From: JAEUHZ01 sp964552795
GTDB taxonomy: Bacteria; Planctomycetota; UBA1135; GCA-002686595
NCBI GenBank assembly: GCA_964552795.1
Contig: CAZKIO010000008.1
Span: 1 to 64,000, forward strand
Length of the DNA: 64,000 nt
Direction: 5' to 3'
In this document: positions 24,983 through 33,526 of the stretch, piece after piece
Layout of the letters: every line of letters starts with the position of its first letter
Position numbering within the stretch: the stretch's first letter is position 1
Program-made: the position numbers and the translations under genes
Notes under the pieces: generated by a model
Database searches by the model: none
What the model saw: the letters and a program-made list of their open reading frames with translations, nothing else
What the model was told of the DNA's origin: nothing

Positions 24983-25642
24983 ATGAGCGCGCCGCAGTTC
25001 GTCCCCTACGCCGACCGCCACGTCCCAGAGTTGCCGCCGGAGGAAGCCGCGCGCGCGTTCCACGACGTGATGAGGAAGCGCCGCACGGTGCGCGAGTTCA
25101 GCAACCGGCCGGTGTCGCGCGCCACGATCGAGTGGCTGGTGCGCACCGCCGGCAGCGCGCCCAGCGGCGCCAACAAGCAGCCCTGGCGCTTCGTCGCCGT
25201 GCAGGATCCGGCCACGAAGCGCGCGATCCGCCTGGCCGCCGAGAAGGAGGAGCGCGAGTTCTACGCGCAGCGCGCCAGCGCCGCGTGGCTGGCCGACCTC
25301 GCGCCGCTGGGCACGGACGAGCACAAGGAGTTCCTGGAGATCGCGCCCTGGCTGGTGGTGGTGTTCAAGCACACGCGCGGCACGGACGATTCGCAGGTCT
25401 ACTACGTCATGGAGTCGGTCGGCATCGCCGTCGGGCTGTTCCTGGCGGCCGCGCACCACGCCGGGCTCGCGACGCTGACGCACACGCCCAACCCGATGGG
25501 GTTCCTGTCCGGGCTCCTGGGTGCGGCGCGGCACGAGAAGCCGTTCGTGCTGATCCCCGTGGGGTTCGCGGCGGAAGGCTGCCGCGTGCCGGCCGCGGCG
25601 ATCGTGCGCAAGCCGCTCGACGAGATCCTGACCGTGCGCTGA
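24983..25642 (+). CDS. Nitroreductase-fold flavoprotein of the iodotyrosine deiodinase type
   Basis: Predicted FMN enzyme that reductively dehalogenates halotyrosine or a similar halophenol. The 219-residue protein has FMN-binding RKRRTVREFSNRPV and SGANKQPWRF. Its lid helix carries Glu90, Tyr94 and Lys115, at the same spacing (4 and 21 residues) as the substrate-zwitterion triad of mammalian iodotyrosine deiodinase (E157, Y161, K182 in mouse). Agreement extends to AHHAGLATLTHTPNP, HEKPFVLIPVGFA and the C-terminal RKPLDEIL. Plain nitroreductases lack that triad. It lies 20 bp after the ROK kinase and ends 2 bp before a convergent peptidase gene. The physiological substrate here is unknown. 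Confidence 0.85.
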   Translation: MSAPQFVPYADRHVPELPPEEAARAFHDVMRKRRTVREFSNRPVSRATIEWLVRTAGSAPSGANKQPWRFVAVQDPATKRAIRLAAEKEEREFYAQRASAAWLADLAPLGTDEHKEFLEIAPWLVVVFKHTRGTDDSQVYYVMESVGIAVGLFLAAAHHAGLATLTHTPNPMGFLSGLLGAARHEKPFVLIPVGFAAEGCRVPAAAIVRKPLDEILTVR

Positions 25643-25643
25643 G

Positions 25644-27479
25644 TCAGCCCTTCCAGCCGACGATCGCGTCGATCGTCCCGGTGGAAACGGAGTGGTAGCG
25701 CGGCCGCACGCGCGCGTAGATGGCGAGCGCGCGTTCCTTCCCTGCCGCGCTCTTGCACAGCTCCTTGTACAGCGGCTGGAGGAACTTCCGCCGCCCCACG
25801 TCCGTCAGGAAGCGCTCGAGCGCGGCGTCCGCGGCCGCGTATCCGTGCTGGATCGAGAGGCGCAGCCACACGCACAGGATCTCGGCATTGCCCGTCGACG
25901 TCAGGCCGAACCGTCCATCCAGTGCCGCCATCGCCTCGGCGTCCAGCGCCGGGGCCAGCGCCTCGAGGAAGTGCAGCCACTGCTGCGTGGTCCAGCCCTC
26001 CGTCGCGACGTCGGCGGCGGCGCGCGTGGCGCGCCAGCGCTCGACTTCTGCATCGACCGCGGCGAGCAGGTCGGATGCGGGCCGCGGAGCGTCGGCCGGC
26101 AGGCCCGGGCCCTCGATCCAGGCGTCCAGGTCGAGCTGTGCGGCGGCCGCGGGGTGCCGCGCCAGGAGCTCGCGCTCCAGGAACCGGCGGAACAGCGCCG
26201 TCGTCACGCTCTGGAACGCGTGCTCGTCGAACCAGCGTCGCAGGAAGCGGTCGAACGCCTCGCGCCCCACGACCTCCTCGACGCGCATCAGGAACAACGC
26301 GCCCTTCGTGTAGGGCACGCCGGAGAAGCCCTCGTCGGGGTGGCGATCGGCGATGTCGACGTGCAGCACCTGCTCCCAGGGCTGCTTCTCGGCCATCTCG
26401 CGCACGAGCTCGGCCCGCGCGAGCTGCATCTCCATGTCCGCGCGCTCGACCCCGTAGACGCGCTCCATGATCCGGCGCTCGAAGTAGACGGTGAAGCCCT
26501 CGTTGAGCCAGAAGTCGCGCCACGTGGCGTTGGTGACGAGGTTCCCCGACCACGAATGCGCCAGCTCGTGCGCCACGAGCGACACCAGCGACTTGTCGCC
26601 GGCCAGCACGGTCGGCGTCGCGAAGGTCAGGCACGGGTTCTCCATGCCGCCGAACGGGAACGCCGGCGGCAGCACCAGCACGTCGTAGCGGCCCCAGCGG
26701 TAGGGCCCGAACAGCTCCTCGGCGGAGCGGATCATCGCCTCGGTGTCCTCGAACTCGGCGCGCGCGCGGTCGACGACCGCCGGCTCGGCCCAGATGCCCG
26801 CGCGCTCGGAGATCGGCCGGAACACGAGGTCGCCGCAGGCCAGCGCGATCAGGTACGGCGGGATCGGATGCGTCAGGCGGAACCGGAACGCGCCGTCGGA
26901 GCCGCGGCCGAGCTGCTCCGCGCTCATCAGCGGCGTCAACCCCTCGGGCGCGCGCACGCGCGCGGTGTAGGACACGCGCACCTGCGGCGAGTCCTGCAAC
27001 GGGATCCACGTGCGCGTCAGGACCGCCTGACCCTGCGTGAAGAGGAACGGCGCCTTCCCGCCCGCGGTCTGCGACGGCGCGAGCCACTGCACCGCATCCG
27101 CGTGCTCGGTCGTGGCGTACCGGATCCGCACGGCGGCGTCCGCCGGCTCCAGATGGATCGTGACCGCGGAACCCAGGCCCCGCGCCTCGACGCCGACCTC
27201 GTGGCGGCGGGGCCGGCCGTCGTCCCCGGTCACCGAGGCGATCGCGAGCCCCTGCTGGTCGATCACGAGCGGCGCGGCGCGGTCGGGCCGGTCGATCGCG
27301 AGCCGCACCTCGCCGTGCAGCCGGCGGGCCTCGAAGTCGATCGCGAGGTCGAGGTCGACGTGGGTGACCCGCACGCGGTGCGGCTCCGAATGGCTGTGGG
27401 TGTCCATGGGCAGGCGGGTCGACGCGGGGGCGGCGCAGGCCGCGAGGAGGACGAGGGGCAGGACGCTCGGGCGGATCAT
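25644..27479 (-). CDS. M1 aminopeptidase lipoprotein, leukotriene-A4-hydrolase subfamily
   Basis: Zinc aminopeptidase, 611 residues. ATG 27479 gives a lipoprotein signal, LLAACAAP, with Cys15. The substrate-binding motif is GGMEN (278-282) rather than GAMEN, then PCLTFATPT. The zinc site is HELAHSW (H304, E305, H308) with E327 in WLNEG, the exact HExxH-18-E spacing. 'FPFGGMENPCLTF' and 'SGNLVTNATW' are characteristic of the LTA4H/aminopeptidase B branch, and the C-terminal 150 residues look like its helical domain. The role is probably envelope peptide degradation. It is convergent with the deiodinase-like gene. Confidence 0.93.
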   Translation of the reverse strand: MIRPSVLPLVLLAACAAPASTRLPMDTHSHSEPHRVRVTHVDLDLAIDFEARRLHGEVRLAIDRPDRAAPLVIDQQGLAIASVTGDDGRPRRHEVGVEARGLGSAVTIHLEPADAAVRIRYATTEHADAVQWLAPSQTAGGKAPFLFTQGQAVLTRTWIPLQDSPQVRVSYTARVRAPEGLTPLMSAEQLGRGSDGAFRFRLTHPIPPYLIALACGDLVFRPISERAGIWAEPAVVDRARAEFEDTEAMIRSAEELFGPYRWGRYDVLVLPPAFPFGGMENPCLTFATPTVLAGDKSLVSLVAHELAHSWSGNLVTNATWRDFWLNEGFTVYFERRIMERVYGVERADMEMQLARAELVREMAEKQPWEQVLHVDIADRHPDEGFSGVPYTKGALFLMRVEEVVGREAFDRFLRRWFDEHAFQSVTTALFRRFLERELLARHPAAAAQLDLDAWIEGPGLPADAPRPASDLLAAVDAEVERWRATRAAADVATEGWTTQQWLHFLEALAPALDAEAMAALDGRFGLTSTGNAEILCVWLRLSIQHGYAAADAALERFLTDVGRRKFLQPLYKELCKSAAGKERALAIYARVRPRYHSVSTGTIDAIVGWKG

Positions 27480-27622
27480 GGCTGCCGGCAGGGTCGCCCC
27501 GGGGCGCGCGGTTGGCAACCTCCGGCCGAGGTTCCGGTCGAAACCGGAAAGATCTGCCGAGCGGCTCTTTTTCCCTCCCAACCGGCGCCGAATTCCTCTT
27601 CCATGGTGGCGGGCCCGAACCC

Positions 27623-28738
27623 ATGCCGCTGAGCTTTCCTCCCCGGAGCAGCGCGGTGCGCTTCGCGCTGCCTCTGTGCGGCGTGGTGGCGGCGTTGACG
27701 GGCGGCGAGTTCGCGCTGCGCGAGGCCGATTTCGAGCACCCGCGGGCCCTGGATCGGCGCCCGGTCTGGAGCGAGGCGCGCGACCGCGAGCTGCGCCGCG
27801 GCGACGGCCTGTACAAGTTCGATTCGGATTGCATGTGGTCGCTGCGCCCCGGCGCGTTGCTGCCGTGGACCGACGGCGCGCGCGTGAACCCCGACGGGTT
27901 CCGCGGGCCGCAGCTGCCGCTCGATCCGACGGAGGGCGTGCTGCGGATCGCGACCATGGGCGGCGCGGTGGCGCTGGGCGTCGGCGTGACCTGGTCCGAC
28001 ACGTTCGGGGCCCGGCTGGTGCAGATCCTGGGCGAGCGCGGCGTGCGCGCCGAGGTCCTGTGCGCTGCCGCCGAGGAGCACACGGTCACGCAGCATCTCG
28101 AGGCGTGGCGCACCGTCGTGCGGCACTGGCGGCCGCGCGTGCTGATCTGTTCGATCAACGGGTTCTTCGAGGCCTCGCCGGCCCCCGGCGGGCGCACGGA
28201 CGCCGCACGCATCGAGGAGTTGCGGCTGCACGCCCGCGCCGAGCGTGGGACGGACCTGCGGGACCGGCTGCGGCTCCTGCACCTGGGCTCGTGGCTCGTG
28301 GACGCGGCCGACGGATCGTACTGGCGCGAACGCGAGTACCAGTTCATCGAGCAGCGCCTCGCGCCCGGGTTCGGGTCGCCGGACTGGCCCGGGCAGCGGC
28401 GCACGCCCTACGACGATTTCGTGGTCGCGTTGCGCGATCTGATCCGCGAGTGCGCGGCGGAGCGGACGAAGGTGATCCTGCTGACGATTCCGCGCTCGCC
28501 GGAGCTGCCCGTGCTGCCCGTGCTCGACATCTACCAGCGCGGCGCGGCCGAGGTCGGCTGGGCCGAGGGCGCGATCCTGGTCGACGGACGCAACGCGTTC
28601 CTGCGAACGGTCGTCGACGAGTACGTGAAGCGCGAGGACCTGTTCCTCGACGCACAGGTCCCCTCCGAGTGCGGGCACCTGACGATCGCGCAGGTGCTCG
28701 CCAACGAGATCCTGGCGCGCCGGTCGGGGCCGCGCTGA
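27623..28738 (+). CDS. SGNH-hydrolase-fold protein with lost catalytic residues
   Basis: A 371-residue protein with one N-terminal hydrophobic segment (about 10-27). The order VNPDGFRGP followed by IATMGGAVALGVGVTWSDTF matches the start of SGNH/GDSL proteins of polysaccharide clusters (usually N-x-x-GFRG ... G-G/D-S-x-T-x-G-x-GV), but the nucleophile Ser is Ala115. Near the C-terminus DLFLDAQVPSECGH keeps the block V frame yet has Val where DxxH needs His. It is therefore probably a non-catalytic member. It precedes a YfhO-like gene by 3 bp, so both likely serve one surface-polymer function. ATG 27623 is the start with a plausible N-terminal anchor. Confidence 0.7.
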   Translation: MPLSFPPRSSAVRFALPLCGVVAALTGGEFALREADFEHPRALDRRPVWSEARDRELRRGDGLYKFDSDCMWSLRPGALLPWTDGARVNPDGFRGPQLPLDPTEGVLRIATMGGAVALGVGVTWSDTFGARLVQILGERGVRAEVLCAAAEEHTVTQHLEAWRTVVRHWRPRVLICSINGFFEASPAPGGRTDAARIEELRLHARAERGTDLRDRLRLLHLGSWLVDAADGSYWREREYQFIEQRLAPGFGSPDWPGQRRTPYDDFVVALRDLIRECAAERTKVILLTIPRSPELPVLPVLDIYQRGAAEVGWAEGAILVDGRNAFLRTVVDEYVKREDLFLDAQVPSECGHLTIAQVLANEILARRSGPR

Positions 28739-28741
28739 GCC

Positions 28742-31700
28742 GTGGCCGCCCGCGTCCCCAGTCCCGAGCGCGAGCGCGCACTGCGCGAGGCCTTCGCTGC
28801 CTGCCTCGTCCAGCTGGTCGTGCTGGCCGCGTTCTTCTGGACGCCGCTGTCGCAGTACTTCGAGGTGCACTACTCGGCCGCGGATCTGACGCAGGCGATG
28901 AGCCTGACGCGGATCGAGCCGGGTCACCGGCCCGGCAACCAGTTGCAGTCCGACGCCGTCACGCAGATGCAGCCCTGGGTGCTGTTCAACCGCGACGAGC
29001 TGCTGCAGGGCAGGTTCCCGCTGTGGAACCCGTGGAACGGCGCCGGCTGCCCGCACTTCGCGAACTACCAGTCGGCGGTCGTCTCGCCGTTCTCGGTGCC
29101 CTTCTACGTGATGGACTTCAAGCCGGCGCTGCTGGTCAGCGCGGTGCTGAAGCTCCTCATGCTCGGGATCTTCACGTACCTGTTCCTGCGCGAGATCGGC
29201 TGCGGCTGGATCGCGGCGGTGACCGGCGGCGTGATGTTCGAGTTCGCGGGGCACAACTCGCTGCTCCTGTACTTCCCGCACGTGGGCGCGATGTTCGCGC
29301 TGCCGGCGGGGATGTTCTTCGCCGAGCGCGCGCTGCGCCTCGCCGCCGACGCGCTGCGGGAGGGGCGCAGCGCGCGCATCGTCGCCCCGATCGCCGGGCT
29401 CACGGTGAGCCTGCTCGTGGGCCTGTTGGCGGGCAATCCCGAACCGTTCTACTTCGGGTGCTGGGGCATCGGCGCGTGGATCACGGTGCGGATCCTGGGC
29501 CTGTGGCGCGCGCACCGCCGCGATGCCCGCGCGCGCGTCGAGCTCCTGCGCGTGGCCGGCGCGCTGGCGCTCGGCTGCTTCCTGGCGGCGGGACTGGCGG
29601 CGTTCCAGGTCCTGCCCTTCCTCGAGTACCTGGAGAACAGCCGCGTGCTCGAGCAGCGCAGCATGCGGCAGACGCCGCTCGATCCGCGCTGGTGGCCGCT
29701 GCTCGTGTTCCCCGACGCGCTGGGGAATCCCTCCAGCGCCTACAACCTGTCCGACACGATCCCGCCGCCCAACTACGAGCTCGTCAACATGAGCTACGTG
29801 GGCGGCGCCGCGATGCTGCTTGCGCTGCTCAGCCCCTTCGTGGCCTGGGGCCGGCGCGGCGGGCGCTTCTTCTTCTTCCTCGCCGCGGCGTGGTTCGTCT
29901 ACGCGCACGATCTCGGCGGCGCGTACGACCTGCTCGCGCACGTGCCCACGCTCGACATGGCGCCGATGAACCGCAGCCAGGGACTGTGGAACTTCGCGGT
30001 GGCCTGCGCGGCGGCGGTCGGGCTCGACGCGCTGCTGAAGCACGGCGTCGCGCGGCCGGACTGGGCACGCGCGGGCGGCTGGCTGCTGGCCGCGGGCGCG
30101 CTGCTCGTGACCGCGCTGCTGGGCACGGACCGCCTGATCACCGAGTTCGCCGCCGTGTCGAGCCCCAACCACCGCCACTTCCTGGCGTTCGTGCCGGCGC
30201 ATCTGGGCTCGATGACGCTGTGGACGGCCGTCGCGGCGCTCTGCGCGGCCGGTCTGTGGCTGGTGCGCGCGCGCGTGCCGCGCCTCGTGCTGGGCGTCGC
30301 CGTGGGCGTCAGCGCCTTCGCGCAGGGCGGCCTGCTCCTCTCCGACTACAACCCGGTCAGCAAGGACAAGTTCGTCTTCCCCGTCACGCCGCAGATCGCC
30401 GAGCTCCAGTCGACCATCGGCGACGAGCGGCTCGTGATCCTGGGCCAGGACGCGATCCCGCCCGACAGCAACCTCGTCTACCGCATCAAGCTGCTCGCCA
30501 GCTACGACGGGATGTGGGTGCGACACTTCGACCACCTGTACCGCGATCACTTCGGCGACGGCGACAACTGGCGGCCGGTCCTGCGCGGATCGCACCGGTC
30601 GATGAAGCTGTTCGGCGCGCGCTGGGTGCTCGCCAAGTGGGACTGGAACTTCCTCGACCGCGGCCTGGCGGAGTTCCCCAAGGGCAAGGGCCACGAGCCC
30701 GTGCGGCACGAGCTGCTGCCCGGACGCACGGTGACGCAGACCTTCCACCCCTACGACCGGAACCTGTCGTCGGTCATGGTCGTGCTGTCCACGCCGCGCA
30801 ACGTGGGCAACTGCACGGTCCGCATGCGGCTGGAGGAGGTCGAGACGGGGCACGTCGTGAGCGAGCAGTCGATCACCGGCCGCGAGGTGCAGTCCACGGT
30901 CTACACCGGCCGCCACGTGACGTGGCCGGGCGAGTACGCGTTGAACCCGCACGGCCGGCCGGTCGTGTTTCGTTTCGAGCCGCACGCCGAATCCGCCGAC
31001 CGCGACTTCCGCATCACGCTCTCCTGCGAGGACGGCCGGCCCGGCGAATCCGTGTTCGCCTGGTCGATGCCCGTGCTCGGCTACGGCCTGGGACGCTCGA
31101 CCTACGCCGGCCAGCCGCTCGCCGGCGAGCTCCTGTTCGACTGGAACGCGCACGAGCCGCGCCGCTGGGAGAGCGTGAAGCGCATCGGCGACTACACGTT
31201 GTTCCGCCTGCGCGACGCGGTGCCGAGCCTGTTCGTCGTCGGGCAGTCGATGGTCGCCCGCAGTCCCGGCGACGCGCTCGAGCTCGTGCGCAGCCTGTCG
31301 TTCGACCCGCGGCGCCTCGTCGTGCTGGGCGCCGGCGACGCCGAGACGCGGCGCCACATCCAGGACAGCATCGCCGCCGCGGAGGCGCGCCAGATCGTCC
31401 AGTTCACCGACTCGCCGTTCTGCTACCTGGTGGCTCCCGACGGCCGCACGCTGGCGCACATCGAGGACGAGGCCACGTTCCTCGCCAACCGCTTCCAGTG
31501 GCGCCAGGTGAAACGCCTCCCGCCGAGCGAGCGCGCGAAGTACGTGATCCTGCCCGACGAGGACCTCGACGGCATGCGCAAGGCCGGCCTGCGCGTGCGC
31601 GGGCCCACGACGGAGCGGGACGGCCCGCCCGAGATCCTCGAGGACACGCCGAACAAGCTGCGCCTGCGTCTCAACCGCCCCAGCGCCGGCCACCTGGTCC

Positions 31701-31984
31701 TGGCGCGCGCGTTCGACCCCGGCTGGAAGGCCACCGTCGACGGCCGCGAGGCCCCGGTGCTGCGCGCCAACTACGCCTTCCAGGCGGTCGAGATCCCCGC
31801 CGGCCCGTGCGAGGTGGAGCTGCGCTACCTGCCCGATTCGCTCGTCCGCGGCCTGTGGATCGGGGCCGCCAGCCTGCTGGCCGCCGCCGCGTGCGTCCTG
31901 TCGGCGCGGCGCCGCCACGGCGCGCAGGCCGCCTTAGCCCGACGGCCGCCCGGGCGAGCCGGTCCCCCGCTGCCCTTGGGCTGA
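28742..31984 (+). CDS. YfhO-family membrane protein
   Basis: A 1080-residue polytopic protein. The N-terminal region (about residues 15-560) has 10-12 hydrophobic segments with the family loop 'FPLWNPWNGAGCPHFANYQ'. The remaining C-terminal half is mostly extracytoplasmic and ends with FDPGWKATVDGREA, the most recognisable YfhO signature, then a last TM and basic tail. YfhO proteins take part in glycosylation of surface polymers such as teichoic acid in Firmicutes, with a GT-C-like fold; the substrate is not known in this phylum. GTG 28742 starts 3 bp after the SGNH-like gene. This is the second YfhO-type protein in the window (the other is at 2542). Confidence 0.85.
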   Translation: MAARVPSPERERALREAFAACLVQLVVLAAFFWTPLSQYFEVHYSAADLTQAMSLTRIEPGHRPGNQLQSDAVTQMQPWVLFNRDELLQGRFPLWNPWNGAGCPHFANYQSAVVSPFSVPFYVMDFKPALLVSAVLKLLMLGIFTYLFLREIGCGWIAAVTGGVMFEFAGHNSLLLYFPHVGAMFALPAGMFFAERALRLAADALREGRSARIVAPIAGLTVSLLVGLLAGNPEPFYFGCWGIGAWITVRILGLWRAHRRDARARVELLRVAGALALGCFLAAGLAAFQVLPFLEYLENSRVLEQRSMRQTPLDPRWWPLLVFPDALGNPSSAYNLSDTIPPPNYELVNMSYVGGAAMLLALLSPFVAWGRRGGRFFFFLAAAWFVYAHDLGGAYDLLAHVPTLDMAPMNRSQGLWNFAVACAAAVGLDALLKHGVARPDWARAGGWLLAAGALLVTALLGTDRLITEFAAVSSPNHRHFLAFVPAHLGSMTLWTAVAALCAAGLWLVRARVPRLVLGVAVGVSAFAQGGLLLSDYNPVSKDKFVFPVTPQIAELQSTIGDERLVILGQDAIPPDSNLVYRIKLLASYDGMWVRHFDHLYRDHFGDGDNWRPVLRGSHRSMKLFGARWVLAKWDWNFLDRGLAEFPKGKGHEPVRHELLPGRTVTQTFHPYDRNLSSVMVVLSTPRNVGNCTVRMRLEEVETGHVVSEQSITGREVQSTVYTGRHVTWPGEYALNPHGRPVVFRFEPHAESADRDFRITLSCEDGRPGESVFAWSMPVLGYGLGRSTYAGQPLAGELLFDWNAHEPRRWESVKRIGDYTLFRLRDAVPSLFVVGQSMVARSPGDALELVRSLSFDPRRLVVLGAGDAETRRHIQDSIAAAEARQIVQFTDSPFCYLVAPDGRTLAHIEDEATFLANRFQWRQVKRLPPSERAKYVILPDEDLDGMRKAGLRVRGPTTERDGPPEILEDTPNKLRLRLNRPSAGHLVLARAFDPGWKATVDGREAPVLRANYAFQAVEIPAGPCEVELRYLPDSLVRGLWIGAASLLAAAACVLSARRRHGAQAALARRPPGRAGPPLPLG

Positions 31985-32034
31985 TTCCGGTTTATGCTCG
32001 ATAGGAACTGCATCCCGGGTCCGGAACCACGTCC

Positions 32035-32661
32035 ATGAGGGGAGAAGACAGGCCAACCCAGCCAACAGCGAGCCACCTCGACCAGCTCACGATGGTCCTG
32101 GACGAATCCTGGCTCGCGATCCACACGGTCTCCGTCCGGCACGCGCTGCGCCTCCTGTCCACCGGGGCCGCGCGCGGGGTGCTGCTTGAGACGTGCCAGA
32201 CGGTCGATTTCTATTCGTGGATGGAGATCGACGTGCCGCCGGGCGAGGACGCGATCCGCGCCGTGCGCAAGCCCGTGCGCGTGCCCGAGGTGATCGTGCT
32301 GACGCGCTACCGCGGCGCGCCGATGCGGACGCCAAGCTTCAGCCGGCGCAACTTGATGCGCCGCGACCGGCACCAGTGCCAGTACTGCGGCCTGCGGCCG
32401 GGAATCCACGAGCTGTCGATCGATCACATCGTGCCGCGATCGCGCGGCGGACGCAGCTCGTGGGAGAACTGCGTGCTGGCCTGCCGGCGCTGCAACAGGA
32501 AGAAGCGCAACCGCACGCCGCAGCAGGCCGGGATGGCGCTCCTGCACGAGCCGCGCGCGCCGCGCTGGTCGCCGTTCGTCGAGGTGCCCAAGGTGCACCT
32601 GCGGGCGAGCTGGGCCCGGTTCGTGGATGCGACGGTGTGGCAGAACGCGGTCGCGATCTGA
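32035..32661 (+). CDS. HNH endonuclease family protein
   Basis: A 208-residue protein. The N-terminal half (about 1-105) is unrecognised, with a Leu-rich helix and VPEVIVLTRYRGAP. The C-terminal half is a zinc-supported HNH domain: CQYCG, LSIDHIVPRSRGG with the HNH His after Asp, SSWENCVLACRRCN and KKRNRTPQQAGM. Such stand-alone HNH proteins occur in restriction, homing and repair settings and also as widespread housekeeping-like genes of unknown role. It starts with ATG 32035, is convergent with the broken propeller gene, and borders an accessory segment. I cannot say whether it acts with that segment. Confidence 0.88.
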   Translation: MRGEDRPTQPTASHLDQLTMVLDESWLAIHTVSVRHALRLLSTGAARGVLLETCQTVDFYSWMEIDVPPGEDAIRAVRKPVRVPEVIVLTRYRGAPMRTPSFSRRNLMRRDRHQCQYCGLRPGIHELSIDHIVPRSRGGRSSWENCVLACRRCNRKKRNRTPQQAGMALLHEPRAPRWSPFVEVPKVHLRASWARFVDATVWQNAVAI

Positions 32662-32682
32662 GCGGGCCGCCAGGGGTCGCGA

Positions 32683-33463
32683 TCAGCGCGGTGTTCTCGG
32701 CGGGATTCGCTCGGCCTTGCCGCCCGACAGCACCAGGCGCAGCTCGCGCTTGGTGATGTCGTAGACCTCGATGCCAGCACAGGTCGGCAGGTATCCCGAG
32801 CGCTCGTCGGGCAGGATCTCGAGGATCCGCCAGCCAGCGGCGCCCGGTTCGTGGAAGCGCGCGATGGAGCGCCCCGTGCGTGCTTCGAGGACGTGTCCGT
32901 GCAGGTTCGTGAGCACGCGCGATCCGTCGGATGAGTAGCGCGCACGGAGCGGATGAGGGCTCCCGCCTCCGTTGTCCAAGCGCCAGAGTCCCTTCCCGGT
33001 CGCGAGGTCCCACTCACGTACCCGCCACCAATCGTTGCCGGTGTCCACCAGGCGGGTGCCATCGGGACTGAACTCGATCGTCGTGATCTCGAGGGAATCG
33101 GCGACGGTCAGGTCCACGTGCGAGAACGCATGCTGCAGCGAGCCACCCTTGCTTCGTGACGACGGCCACGCGATCGCCTCCCGGCTGCACGGCCAGGTGG
33201 TCCAACTTCTCGCGCACGTCGAACGACGCGAGCACCTCGCCCCGTACATAGTCGAGAACATGGACCTGACCCGGAGGACGCGGCACGGCGACCAGCGTGC
33301 GCCAGGGATCGGTCGGCGGCATGTGCCAGTCGCGCTGATCCCCGGGCGCATTCGCAGCCACGGTCAGGAGGAACGCGGCGATGGCGGTCTGGATCGTCCG
33401 ATCACCTTGGCCGGCCGGGGGCCGCAAGACCTGACTCGATGGGTCACCCCCGAGGACCGCCAC
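32683..33463 (-). pseudogene. Beta-propeller (WD40-like) exported protein, frameshifted
   Basis: Two frames read as one protein if a single base is removed near 33146-33148. From about 33463 the first frame gives a hydrophobic leader (TIQTAIAAFLLTVAANA) and VHVLDYVRGEVLASFDV, up to VAVVTKQG. The second frame continues GSLQHAFSHVDLTVADS, IEFSPDGTRLVDTGND, VREWDLATGKGLWRLDNG and VYDITKRELRLVLSGGKA. The pattern of FSPDGTRL followed by a W-D pair and GK is WD40/eight-blade-propeller-like, about 4 blades, so short for a closed propeller. The shift lies in a GGG run on the coding strand and could be a sequencing slip. It starts 63 bp after the AAA ATPase gene on the same strand. Confidence 0.6.
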
Positions 33464-33526
33464 CGCGGGGCGAGCCTGCGCAGGAATCAGCGATTCAGCC
33501 TCGGAGAGTCCGCGCGTCCGTGGAGA

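Noticed and set aside
27476..31918. Very long open frame on the minus strand, antisense to the SGNH and YfhO genes
   Set aside because: Low-complexity Arg/Ala/Gly/His composition and exact complementarity to good coding frames; an effect of GC content. The same holds for 1624-4899, 14453-18379, 35006-38263 and 60425-63730 (all minus strand).
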